In this document: positions 45,501 through 57,700 of the stretch, piece by piece
Layout of the letters: every line of letters starts with the position of its first letter
How positions within the stretch are numbered: the stretch's first letter is position 1
Assembly (NCBI GenBank): GCA_029747015.1
Contig: JAKOGI010001190.1
Span: 62,001 to 126,000, forward strand
Direction of reading: 5' to 3'
DNA from: Carnegiea gigantea
Lineage: Eukaryota > Streptophyta > Magnoliopsida > Caryophyllales > Cactaceae
DNA length: 64,000 nucleotides
Notes under the pieces: generated by a model
The model's input: only the letters and a program-made list of their open reading frames with translations
Database searches by the model: none
Told to the model about the DNA's origin: nothing
Translations under genes and position numbers: made by a program

Positions 45501-46933
45501 AGTGGGTTGAGTACCTCCAAGCCTTTCATTTTGTGATCCACCACAAGTCGGGTCAACTCAACAAAGGAGCGGATGCATTATCAAGAAGGTACTCCTTACT
45601 CTCTACCTTGGAATCCAAAGTCCTTGTTTTTGAGATTGTTAAGGGGTTGTATGCCCAAGATGAAGATTTCAAGGAAACTTATGAGAAGTGCTCTATCCAT
45701 GCCCACGGTCTATTTCATTTAGAGCATGGGTTTCTCTTCAAAGGGACCCGGCTATGCATACCAAGGAGTGGATTTCGGGAACTCCTCATTCAAGAGCTCC
45801 ATGGTGGGGCTTTCGCCGGACATTTTGGCATTGAGAAGACTCGCTCCATGCTCAAGGAGCACTACTATTGGTCAAGCATGTCCAAGGATGTAGAGCACTA
45901 TGTGAGAAGGTGTTCTACTTGTCAACAAGCCAAGAGCCACTCTCGGCCCCAAGGTCTATACACTCCTCTCCCCATTCCTCAAGATCCTTGGGAGGATGTG
46001 AGTTTAGACTTCATCACGGGTTTGCCACGAACCCAAAGGCACAAAGATTCAATCATGGTAGTGGTGGACCGATTCTCAAAGATGGCACACTTCATAGCAT
46101 ACCATACCACCAATGATGCTTCCTCCATTGCCAACCTTTACTTCAAAGAGATAGTTCGTCTCCATGGAATTCCAAGAAGCATTGTGTCGGATAGGGACAC
46201 CAAGTTCCTAAGCCACTTTTGGCTTACCTTGTGGAGAAAGTTTGGCACTCACCTCAAGTTTAGCACTACATGCCACCCCCAAACCGACGGTCAAACTGAA
46301 GTGACTAATAGGACTTTGGGCACTTTGTTTAGAGTTCTAGTCAAGAAGAGCATCAAAGGGTGGGATGAGTTGCTCCCTCATGCGGAATTCGCCTTCAACC
46401 GAGCTCCAAGCAAGGCAACCACTCTTTCACCTTTTCAAGTGGTGTATGGTTACAATCCAAGGACTCCCTTAGACTTGGTTCCAATCCCAAATCCAACTAA
46501 GTTTAGTTGGGAGGCCGAGGAGAGGGCCAAAGAAATTCAAGAGCTACACACCAAGGTGAGGGAAAGAATTGAGAAATCCAATGAGCAAGCCAAGCACCGA
46601 GCCAATAAGCATAGGAAAGATGCTCAATTTCAACCGGGAGACTTGGTTTGGATTCATTTGAGGAAAGAGAGGTTCCCTAGCAAGCGCAAATCCAAGCTCA
46701 TGCTAAGGTCAGATGGTCCATTTGAAGTCATTGAGAAGATTGGTCCTAATGCTTACAAGATTGACCTCCCAGGAGAGTATGGAGTCTCGGCCACCTTCAA
46801 TGTGGCCGATCTTAGTCCATATTATGATGAAGATGATCAACTTCCGAGTTTGAGGTCGAACTCCAACCAATCCGGGGAGTATGATGGGGACCATCCTTTG
46901 GAAACAAGTGAAAAGGGACCCTACAACCACTAA
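42533..46933 (+). CDS. Ty3/gypsy gag-pol polyprotein, one nonsense codon
   Basis: The natural ATG is at 42533. Codon 9 is TAA (42557-42559), where the continuing frame (FTPE-stop-VAEQALREKAEL) suggests a former Gln codon. After it the frame is open for 1,457 codons. Counting from 42560: gag core about 70-230, CCHC knuckle CFRCQGLGHFASEC near 310, protease IIDGGS near 405, RT with YFDDILVY near 750, RNase H about 890-1010, integrase HHCC near 1080-1125 and DDE core near 1150-1247, ending VADLSPYYDEDD. The last 17 codons lie in the 3' LTR. All catalytic residues that I can see are present. Downstream re-initiation (an ATG near 42638) might still allow expression. Confidence 0.92.
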
Positions 46934-47840
46934 AGAAGTCAAAGAGGTTCATACCATGGTCCGAGAAATCATCAAACATGCATTGCACATGCTGCCCGGT
47001 TTGGACAGAAATTGGCCCGGGTTTGCAAGCCTAATTACCCAAGCTTAGGTGGACTTAAAGGGCTGCCAAAATTACTTTTTGGAACCCTTAATATGTCAGC
47101 TTCAAAGGCATATAAAGAGTTCTAGGTTAGGTATCTAGGAAATAAGTCAATGGGAGCTTTTTCTAGAAGCAGCAGAAACTGTCCCAGTTTGCACATGCTG
47201 CACCTTTTGCCTGATATCTCCCAAACGGCTACTCCAAATGGCGTGCAACTTGATCCCTGTGAAAGCTGACTTCCAGAGCTTTCCAACAAGACCTATTGCA
47301 GCCAATTTGGATGAGAAAACTAGGAGTTATAGCTGTTTAAAGTTGACCCATGTGCACTGAAAAGTTGCTGACATAAAGTAAAAAGCACTTTTCAGCTTTT
47401 GTCTTTTGCTTTTTGGTCCCCCATGCTTTTGGACGTGTAAGAGCTTGTTGGATCCTTTTTTTTTCAGCTTGTTAAAGGTTCCCCCCCACTATAAAAGGGA
47501 GGCCTTGCGCTGCCAAGAGGATACATGAACTTGCATTCAGCTTTGAGTTTTGTAAACTCTCTCAAATTCTCTTCAAAATTCCTAGTGTTATATCTTGGGT
47601 GTTTGGCAACCTCAAGTGGGTCTCTAAGTCTTCTTAATTCAACTAAGAAGGTGATTAACTTCTGTAACTTAGTTGAAGGAAGAAGATTTGCCCAAGTGTG
47701 CAAACCAAGGGGGATTATCATCACCCTTGCTAGTCCACTTGATCTATCTTGGTTCTTGATTTTCTTTTCATGTTTTTCTACCCAAGTGCATTCTTGATTC
47801 ACTTTAGCAAATACTTGCCTTAGTGAAGCTTGAATACATC
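46882..47840 (+). repeat. Gypsy 3' LTR
   Basis: Starts TGATGGGGACC inside the last codons of the polyprotein frame and ends GAATACATC, lacking the final A of the 5' LTR. A GGGGAG tract just before it may serve as polypurine tract. Confidence 0.9.
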
Positions 47841-48440
47841 GGCTTGCCTTGGTAAGCCAGCTCGCCCAACCAATTTTGTGTTTTTCTTTTTTTTTTTTTT
47901 TGATTCAAGTTTAATTTTCCTTTTTATTTTAAGTAAAAATATTTTGGGTTGGATAATTTTACTTTTTTGTATTGAGTTTTTTTTTTTTTTTAATGAACTG
48001 GTCCATGTTTTTCTTTTGGACCCTTTTGGGTAGAAATCTTATGATAAAATTTGATGAATTTTTTTTGGCTTAGAATGTTTTTTTTTTCCAAAGAAAACAA
48101 ATTATTTTTTATTGAATTAGATAAAATTTAAACATGTGTGAATTTTTTAATTCAAACTCTTTTACAATTTTTTTCAAACAAAATTATTAGTCTCTGATTA
48201 ATTGTGTTATCAAATTATTATGTGTAAATTATTTTTCACAAAAATGATAAAGCCAAATAAAAAACCAAAACATAAAAACTAAACCAATTAAATATGATTA
48301 GGTGTGGGTCTATTTGTATTATTTTATTTAGTGAGTCAAAGTTATGAGCCTTCTATTGAAAAAAGGGAAGATTGTGAGCCAAAAAATTGGCTCACAAGCC
48401 CCCATTGATGAGCAAAAAAACTGACTCATCATTGAAATAC
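47841..48440. other. Spacer right of gypsy element
   Basis: T-rich sequence. A GTGAGCCAAAAAATTGGCTCAC inverted repeat lies near 48375-48396, and a GGCTT..AAGCC hairpin lies just beside the LTR. No gene. Confidence 0.45.
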
Positions 48441-48640
48441 TCTTACATCTTCTTACATCTTTTTACATCCCATATAGATTTTCTATAACATTCAACAATT
48501 TCTTATATATATTCTTACATCTTCAAACTCTTTACATCTTTTTATAACTCTTTGCATTTTCTTATAACTTCTTATAGTTTTTTACAACTTTTTATACCTC
48601 TTTACATCTATTAATTGTATCTAAACGCGAAATAGATCAG
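48441..48640. repeat. Degenerate CTTACATCT-type array, right of gypsy
   Basis: Units such as CTTACATCTT, CTTTACATCTT and CTTATAACTT in the same orientation as the array at 40905-41170. Confidence 0.7.
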
Positions 48641-48788
48641 GCCTATCCTATGTTTCATTCTTCAATTGGCAGCGAAATCATCAAAACAGGGGTTGCTGAC
48701 AAGTTTAGGAGATCGAAGCCTGAGGGGGGTGGGGGAGAGGGGGGTGGAGAGTAAGAAAGGAGGAGCTTTTGGGGGAGGAGAAGGGGAG

Positions 48789-51700
48789 ATGGTGGGCTTG
48801 GAGCAACTGCCGTTGGCTCTTCTGGGCACAATAATGGCGAAGCTGGATATCGCATCCATCTGCTCCATCGCTTCAACTTGCCGCACCTTCAAGTCCTGCG
48901 CTTCTCACATCCTCACTTTTCTTCCTTCCATCCACCTCCTGGTAATCTCTCTCTCCATCTATTTATTTATCTATCTATCTATCTACCTGCTTCCCTGATT
49001 CATGAAAGTTCTTTTAGTTCTCCTGAAATATTTGTTCATTTGATTCATTTTTTAAATCTGGATCTGGGTCATTCTCTGTAAAATTTTGTACTGGTCTTTA
49101 ATAGGAAATTGAGAGATCTGATAGTATGATTGAGAATCTAACCGCAAACCACCTCCCACCCAAAAAAGAAAAATCTGCGTGCAAGTTTAGTTGTATATGA
49201 TACGTACTGTTCGCCCTTGATCCCTTGGTTTCAGATCAGATTTCTTGGAAGATGTTTGAATCGTTGATTGATTTTCTAAAACTAGTATAAACGTTTCAGA
49301 CGCCGTATTCTCTCTGTTTGACGTTCAGGTTGGGTGGTAAGGAGGCGGCTAGCAGCGGACTTTGTTGGCAGGGCCCACAATCAAAAAGACATTGATTGGT
49401 GATTCTTGCGATGTTAACTTCAGATTAATAGATTTTGCCCTAAGTTTCACTAAAGCTGGTTGTGGGTGATCTTAAGAATCAACATGAATGATTTTGTTTA
49501 ACTCCTCTCTCCAGATGTCACACTGTCTAATTTGACCGGGATTCATCTCCTTGACCTATCTTTTTGAAACAGAGAAGTGTAGATAATCAAAGAAAAGTCC
49601 TTGAATGTTTGCACAATTCTTGATTTTTGATTGAATCGCCTGGTTTTCTTATTATGTGCCTACCTGGTAGCCTTTGATTGTATGCTGCTTTGGTTTTATT
49701 TCATTGTTTGATGGAACTGTTTCAGGATATTGCACCATCTATGGATCTTTTGATTCCTTTATTACCGCCAAATCCACACCTGACAAGCCTGAAGATTGAC
49801 TGTTGTCGGCTTGATGACGCCGCTATTGATTGCCTTGTGCGGCCTTCTTTGCATGAGCTTGTCCTTCATAGCTGTGGTGACTTTAGTGGCAGACTGCTTT
49901 CTGAAATAGGTGCACGGTGTAGTGGCCTCAGGTATGATTTCTGTCCTGCTTGGTTCCTTACCCAACCTGCACTTATATCTGAGAGTAGAAACTTCTGCTT
50001 GTTCCTTTGATTTCTCATGGATGCTATAGTTGTTCTAGTTGACTATGGAGTTCTAATACGAAGAAAGCTAAAAGAGAATTCTGTCTTAAATTGTGTCTGT
50101 TTGATATGTATCAATTCTTAAATTGGTGGAATTTGGTGAAGTTTATCTACTACATTTGTTGTCACCCCTTGTTTATTGGTTTTCCCCCTCCAGGTCCCTC
50201 TACCTGGGTTCTGTGGCTGACAAAAGAGGTCGTGCAATTCATATATCTGATCTGGAGGATTTGCTGAGCGGTTGCAGCCAACTGGAAGTAAGATCGAACA
50301 GCTGAAGTAAATTTGTCATTAACCTAAACAGTTTCTTGTAGGAAAGATCATTCAGCTAACAGCAGGCCACAGTAGTTGCAATAAAGGCCATAATTGGTTT
50401 ATGATCATGAGCCTTTTTAAGAAATTGGTTATGTAGGATAATTGATATTTTAAGGAGTTTTAAGGTACCTTTTTGGAGGATAACACAGGAAAACAAAAAG
50501 AATAAAGAAAATTTTCCTATTTACACCATAATATAAATGACTACATGGACAGGAGACAAACTGCTGTTCCATAGGGAATGTTCCCATGGTTTCTGCTAGT
50601 ATTTCATTGCTGCTGACCCGGTATAATGCCTAACGTAAACCATAGGCGGGAAATCATCAGATAGGCCTTTTTTACCGTCCACCGGAGACCGCCAGGGTGT
50701 TACTGAGCATGAGCCGCTTACCTATAAAATGGCCAATCTTTTGTTGCTGATAGTCATTGAACATGCTTGCTTTTGTTCCATCAATATGTTTATGATATGC
50801 TGCAATGCTGACAAATATGTTCATTTAGACAACTTCAAACTGAGCTGATTTTGCTGCCCTAACTTCTTTTTGAAATGTTTTGGACTTCTCAAAGCATATT
50901 CAAAAACTTGTTTGGTGGGTTGATTGGAAACAGCATCCGTGCTTAAAGGAATGAGGTTGCTGCATCTGGATATTCCTAAACCTTGCCCCGCCAAAAGTGT
51001 TGTTCTTGTTATTAGAGTGAGCTGACTTTGCAAAGATATCAAGTCTCACAGCATTCTGCATTTTCAAAGTATTTGCTTCAGTTTTCTTTTATAATGTTGA
51101 AACATAATTTAAATGAACAGGTTGAGTTATGAAAGAGTTATTTACAGAAGTTACTCTTTATGTTTTCACCGCAATTTTGTTAATTGAATTCTATAGAGCT
51201 TCTCTTTACCTGATTTTAGCTGTACGATTCTTTATCGCTAAAGTGCAAGCCAATGGTGACTAGTGGTATGTCCCTGTTCTGTGTCAGTGCTCTGTGCTTA
51301 TGCATCTATATATGGGAATTAGGATAAGTCAATTTTCCTCATAAATCTAAAGAAAGCATGTAAATTGATATTGAGTTTTCAGGATTTGGGTCTTAACAGT
51401 TCTGTAACTTTTGGTCTGGGTTTCTATCTCCTCAAATAAACAAGGAATCTATGCAAATTTCTTATTGGGCCTTTGCACCAGTCAGTAAATGCTCTTTGTC
51501 GGCATTCACTTCATTTTGTGCTGTAGGTTCAGTTATAATAAGCAGCTAATGAAGACATATTTGTGATAACAAGCTAGACATTGTGGGTCTAAATATATTA
51601 GTATGCTTTGTTGAATAATCATGCGTAATGTGAGCGGATTTTTTGACACCACATCCCATATTAGAAGACTTGGGAAATGGGAGAAGTTTGTGACGGAATG

Positions 51701-54700
51701 CACTTCTGCTACTGCAACAATCACTTCCTTTTTTAGGTTATTATGCTAACAGTGGGCTTAAAGGAGCTGGTCTGTCGTTCAAAGTCAGTACAAACAATTT
51801 AAGGGGTCTCCAACTTAAAGGAGCGGGTCTACGGCGAGAAAAGCTAAGGGTTATCCAACTTAAAGGAGTTAGTCTACGGTGAGGAAAGCGTTATCAGCTT
51901 ATTGGCTTTACTTGCATATGTAGAGGTTAGAGCCGAGGGTAATGATAAGATCATTTGGCCTTTTGGAGCTAATAGGGCTTCGCTGTTATGGGTCTTTTCA
52001 AAAGGCTTGGTCATGGGTCAAATTGTACCAACCTTCTGGCGAAGGCCATTTGGAAGTCTAAAGCTCGTATGAAAGCTTGTTTTCTCGCTTGGTGGTATCT
52101 AAGGCAAGATTCCCACAAATGATATGCTTAAAAGAAGAAATTATAATTTAGCAAGTGGGTGCGCAATCTGCCTTGAGGAGGAAGAATCGGTTGGCCACCT
52201 TCTAATGTTAAAGAGTTTTTGGTTTCCTGGAGAAGGAGATTGAAGACGAGTTGGGTTCTTGGGATTTAAAAGTTGGTTCCTTTGGCTATTTGGTGTCCTA
52301 CATGAAAAGAAAGGAGCCAACAGATGCTTGCGGGCAAAGATTTATCCCTTCAGAGCTCTATTTTTTGAGAATGGTGTATAGTTGGACCAAGTGCTCGATG
52401 TGGTACAAAAGTATCTCTTTGGATTTTGCAGATAAAATTATGCATGAGAGCTTGAGGACATGATGATTTTTGTACTTGCCGCCTTTGTATATGAATATCA
52501 CTCCCTCGGCATCTTATGAATGTAACCTTTTGGTTACTCTTTGAAAAAAAAAAAAAAAAAACAACTTAAGGGGTATATTGTTGGTCACTGTTGTATATTT
52601 GGCAGGTAATATGTGAATGGTATTGGGATAGATCTGGGTATAATAGTCATAAGCCATTGGCTCTATGCCCAAGGAGAATACGTACTGATTTATCAATAAC
52701 CGCATACCACCATTCCGCATGTCTAGAAGCACCAACACGTTTTTGCTTGGCAACATGTCTGACACAGATACATGTGCGTCGGTTATGGGAAAAACGAGTC
52801 TGAAATTAAAAAGAGTATTCTGAATTGCTAGACACTTGTCTAGGACACATGAATTGACGCGTTTGTCATGTGGTGGTTGCTGCTTCACTTTCATGGCTTC
52901 CTCCAAGGTGTCCAACAGTCTTGTATTTCATCAAGGACTCTAGTGGCGTCCTGTTCTTCTCCATTGCCAAGGGCATGATGCCGCATCGCTTTTCCCTTTT
53001 CTTGATCTCTGTTTCAGATTGAGATTTTGTTTCATATTAGATTCTCATGATATGGAGACGGAGGGGGGAGAGGAAGGAGGAGGGGTGATGAGAGAGGGAG
53101 AGGAGTGAATGAATTTCGATTACTTTCTTTCTTATCGCTCATGAACATTGGGGACTGGTTGAAGTGATAGGTCAAGATTTGAGCGGACAATGCTTGAGAT
53201 GGTTGTTGCTGGAGTATCAATTGTCCTACCACCATCTTTTCTGTACTTTTAAATCTTTTGGGGAAAAAAATTTAGCATAGGTAAAATCTTAATGAATTGA
53301 TGTAAGTTTCTAAATGCCCTTTTCACTGTTCAGTTTGAGGCCCCCCCCAAAAATATTTAGTGTGTTATGTCTTCCAAATCTCCTTACTTGCCCTATTTTC
53401 ACTGGGAGTATAGGGATCTTTTTAGTCTGTAAAGTTCAGTTTGTTTCTTCTTTTGAAAACAAAAAAAGGGGTCTACAAGTTGCAAATAGTTCAATTTATT
53501 AGAAAAAAAATTTCAATTGATTGGATTTTTGTTGCTACATTGTTGTTGAAGGTTTGCGGTCTTACCATGAAGAAGACCTCTAAGATCGACATACTTTTAT
53601 TCCGGTTTGTTGTGAAATCATCACTTTTCACTGTTGGTGTCAAGTTCTCATTTTATCCTTCATTTATTGTGCTGCTGAAATGGCCAAGCCGAGAATAACA
53701 GGCGTGGTCTTCTTCATTTATGTTTTGAGCATACTGAAGTCTAATTCAGTGAGGCTATGTTCTCTTTCATCATTAGCAGAAAATAAGTTTTGGGATGCTT
53801 GAATTGTTTTACAAAATGGTTTTATCTTAACCTCTTTCTAGTTTCTAATCACCCTTGTTTCTGTATAATAGGATAAGTGTTATTAGTCTCCATTCATGTG
53901 GTATATATAATTCAGGATCTTAATAGTGTTTTTACACAACGTAGTTAACTAATTGAGTCCTTTTTCTCCCAAGCATTTTGACTGAACTTCTTCCCCTCAG
54001 AGTAAGATCCATCGAGGCAAAGTAATTGATGAAATCACGGAACTCTTCCGTTGCAACAGAAGGGCATGCACCTGTGCTCTTTTCTTGATGATCCAGAATT
54101 TCACTGAAATCCCCCCCTAAAGCACCAAGGAGGCAAGGACCAACCCTCCCATCTCTCAAATGTCAAAGCTCATCGCACATTCTCAGCTTGTCAATTCTAG
54201 TTTACAGACCATAAACTCCAGTGAGAGCCCAAGTTAAGTCATCAGTGGCCATTTGCAGGACGCAAGTAATTGAAATTTCTTATTTGTCCACCAAGTGGAA
54301 AGTGTTTTTACCCCACTTTACTAATGCCCCCAGCTGATCCTGTAGCCTTAAGAGCAACAAAATCAATCAATTGGTTTCTCCATCAGCTATAAATATTTGC
54401 AAGCTGAACATTCTCCAGTTTCATCTCTTGAATACAAACAAGGTCACAATTCCAGTCCCTCAAGAAATTCTTGAGTAGAACTCTCTTGTTGCTATCATTA
54501 ATTCCCTCACATTCCAGGAGTGAAGCCTAAACATAAGACACTAGCATCCTACTATTGGAGGCACAAGCCATATCATAGTTAACACCAAACTCAAATCTGC
54601 GTAGCTCTGATTTCGGGTGGTGTTCTCTGCGCATTTGGTTTGGGTATCACAATGTTCTTCTCAATTCTTGAAAGTAGGTTAATAACTTCATTCTAATAAC

Positions 54701-57700
54701 TTGAGAAGGCCACACCTATACGAGCAGCAATGCTTTTTAAGTTTGGAAACCACCCCTTTGGAAACTTTCTCAGAATTGACATTATCACCGTCCCAGATTT
54801 CGTTATACCTGATATAAAATAGGATGCAGCTTTCAAACATCGAGTGTTTGTCCTTTTTCTGGAGATCAGCTGTCATTAAATTAAAAACAAAAGCAGTAAT
54901 GAAGTATGAAATTGCAGTCCTAGACTATCTAACCCCCACAGTCAAATCCTGATGTGCTGCCTACTAAGCGCATCTTCTTTTGCCTCTATGTGGCTCTGCC
55001 AAAATCTTCTCTTAGGAAAAGTTTCTCACTTTGTGGCATACTTTTTGATCACCTTATCAAGATCTTTCGGAAATTCTCTCTTAATTTCTTCTTCCATCAT
55101 TGCTTGAGGACCACAGGCATACAAGCATAGTGCTTACCATATTGAAGATGTTTGATGCCGTCGCTAATTTAGTTGTCATAGTGTTGTCTGTTTTGCAATT
55201 AATGTGCACGATTTCATACCTCAACTTCATATCAAGAATTGTACCAGCTTCATTTCTATTTTAATGAACCCTTGGATACCATAGTTTGTACCCATCAACC
55301 TCACTTGCCTTTGGACCTACCCACTTAGGTTCTTAAATACATGCTATGCTAATCTAGCACTTTGCATGGTGTTTCCTCTTAATGACAAATTTACTCTCGG
55401 TCATAAGTATGAGTATTCTATTCCTAAAAAATTGCACATGCTTATTTGAGCCAAGCCTCTGTAACTCATTGTTGCAAAAGAAATTATAATGCTACTGGGA
55501 GTCTGGGATCCTCGACGTAGAAGAACTAGCAGTAATTGTTTTCTTGCTCTTTTGCAAAATTTTTTTTGGATAATGCTGAAACAATAAAATATGCATTCAA
55601 GAGCCTTTGCAGCTAATCACTAGTACATGGGTAGGAAGGCTGAAGCTCAGCTACGGGTAGAGGTGTTACTCCAATAGTGTTTTAGCCCAAATCTTTGTAT
55701 CTTAAAAGGGAATAAGGTTAGTTATTGTTGAGGCACTTCGGTTATTTGGGGACATTTTACCACTCACATGAATCGTAAAATAAGGGTGTTTCTGACTTTG
55801 TGCTATTTTTAAGGGTTATTCTTGTGATGTTTTTTCCTTTTTTGGGGGTGGGGGGAGGAGGTCTCAACTCTTAATGAACATTTTGCCATTGCTATTAAAC
55901 TGTTATGTTTGCATTTCCAAAATTTATTTATCCTTGGTATGCTTTGGATAATCTACATAATACATTGTATGGATGAGAGTTTTTATTGTCTTTTCCGAGT
56001 ATTCTAATTATACAAACTAATTACTAACGGCTTGGTGGTGTCAACCATACTAGGATGCAGACTTCTTCATCAAACAACATTCAACAGGGAACTCGTTATG
56101 TTAACTAGTACAAGATGTCTTTCTTCTTTTTATGTAATCATAGTAATCAGACTATTGGCACCATTATTGTATGATAATTCAAACATAGCTTCTAATACTT
56201 AACAATGACAGCCATCCCTTTTGGACTATATCATTAATATGTTTTCTGTATGTCGTGAAGCGGGTATTTCAATAATTTATTCATATATAGTGTGATAATT
56301 ATGTTTTGATTAATCTTTGTTTTTCTCTATTTATTATCAACGTTGCACCTTTTTAAGATCGTATGTTCTTTTTTTGAAAAAAAAAAATTGATAAGAAATC
56401 GAAGAGGGGAAACTAGTGGGGCAAATGCACTGGCTACAATTTCTAATAATGCTAAAACATGTTCGTTATAATGGTTGAACTTAAAGTACAAATCATGTAA
56501 CCCTCTCAGCTTTTTACCAAGAAAACAATTCCAATTTGAATCAAAACGTCCCCTACCAGATCTTCTATTTGCTCATGTACCCTAGCTTGCCGATGGTTCT
56601 ATTCCTAATAAAAAGTGAGAACTATGTTGTGCCTGTGGTCGAGAAAATTGCTCAGTGGCCTTGATGCCAGACTGATGTAGAACGATTATACCGTCAAAGA
56701 ACTCTCAATTTTAATGTTTTTGGTATGGAAATTTGTGATGTGCAAAGTCTTTTGGAATCAATTTCTCTCTGGGGATGGGTAAAGGCTTCCTGCCTGTCAG
56801 AGTTCCCATTGAGTAATAATTTAATCACCTGTCGTCAGAGGGAATCTCTCTAGATCTCCTCCAACCTGGCCATCAGAATCCACATTGGGTGGTTGTGTGT
56901 TTATTTATAGGTGAAAGTATGACTATCTAGCTATCCTGAAAAAGCGGGACTGCTGCTGGTGGTGTTTAGTGTTTACCACTATCTAGCGAGTTTTGAAAAT
57001 AAATGAGAAATATTGTATGAAAAATGTATTTGAATATCTAAACTAACAAAGTTCTATTTTCCTGAATGCTTTCCTAAATACTTAAGTACCATACAGATTC
57101 TCTGGAAAACAACGGAATTTTAAGGATTCCTGACTCTAGTTAAAATATAGAAGCTGAAGCATCTTTAGCATTCTAGGAGTCCTAGATCAAATAAAATACA
57201 CTTACATAATAACAATTTCGTACCCAACAACGACAATCACGACAAGAACAACGAAGCTGTGGATTTGGCAGGCCTTTCTTCTTTTGCATCAATGAGTGTG
57301 ATAGGAAAGTGATAATAATGTAGGTATTTGTTTTCGCACATTCATTTCAGAACGAATTAAAATGTATGGAGTCAACCATTGTCTTGGGTGGATGGAGCAG
57401 GTCGGAAGTTTAATTTTCCTGCTGTTCTGGCTTGATGCTGGTAAAATGAACATCGGTGATACTTTTTCTGTCTCATTTGGATAATATTTTTCATGCAGAC
57501 TCTAAATTTGATGTTCGATCTGTCAACATTTCTTCGTCATACTTTTGCAAGGGCGTGGACTTTGGCTTCTGCAAGATTAACTTCTCTTGAAATTGGTTAT
57601 ATCTCTTCTGTGATGGTGACAGAATTACTTAGCCCAATTGGTGGGGGCCATCAACATGTTCACCCATCGATATTGCCAAATCTTCAAAAGTTGTCTCTTT

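Larger units (their letters stand above)
41269..47840 (+). mobile_element. Ty3/gypsy LTR retrotransposon, nearly intact
   Basis: Two LTRs of about 977 and 959 bp are about 97% alike. Between them lie a tRNA-iMet primer site and a polyprotein in the order gag, protease, RT, RNase H, integrase, which is diagnostic of Ty3/gypsy. The C-terminal GEYGVSATFNVADLSPYY resembles chromovirus lineages (CRM/Reina-like), but no canonical chromodomain is visible. High LTR identity means recent insertion. No matching 5 bp target duplication was found. One stop at gag codon 9 is the only clear lesion. Confidence 0.95.
50288..57498 (+). other. FBL10 intron 3 (7.2 kb)
   Basis: Bounded by GGAA|GTAAG and TCATGCAG, phase 0, with conserved QLE and LMFDL on either side. 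Contents: a 3' LINE fragment (51808-52560, +), a LINE endonuclease fragment (53932-54560, -), and otherwise AT-rich sequence with no gene. Confidence 0.9.

Noticed and set aside
48666..48788. N-terminal extension of FBL10 upstream of the ATG at 48789
   Set aside because: The frame is open but has no ATG; the encoded Gly-rich stretch is not conserved in the family.
52514..52915. 133-codon minus-strand frame downstream of the LINE
   Set aside because: Starts in spacer and runs through the LINE poly-A tail; no domain.
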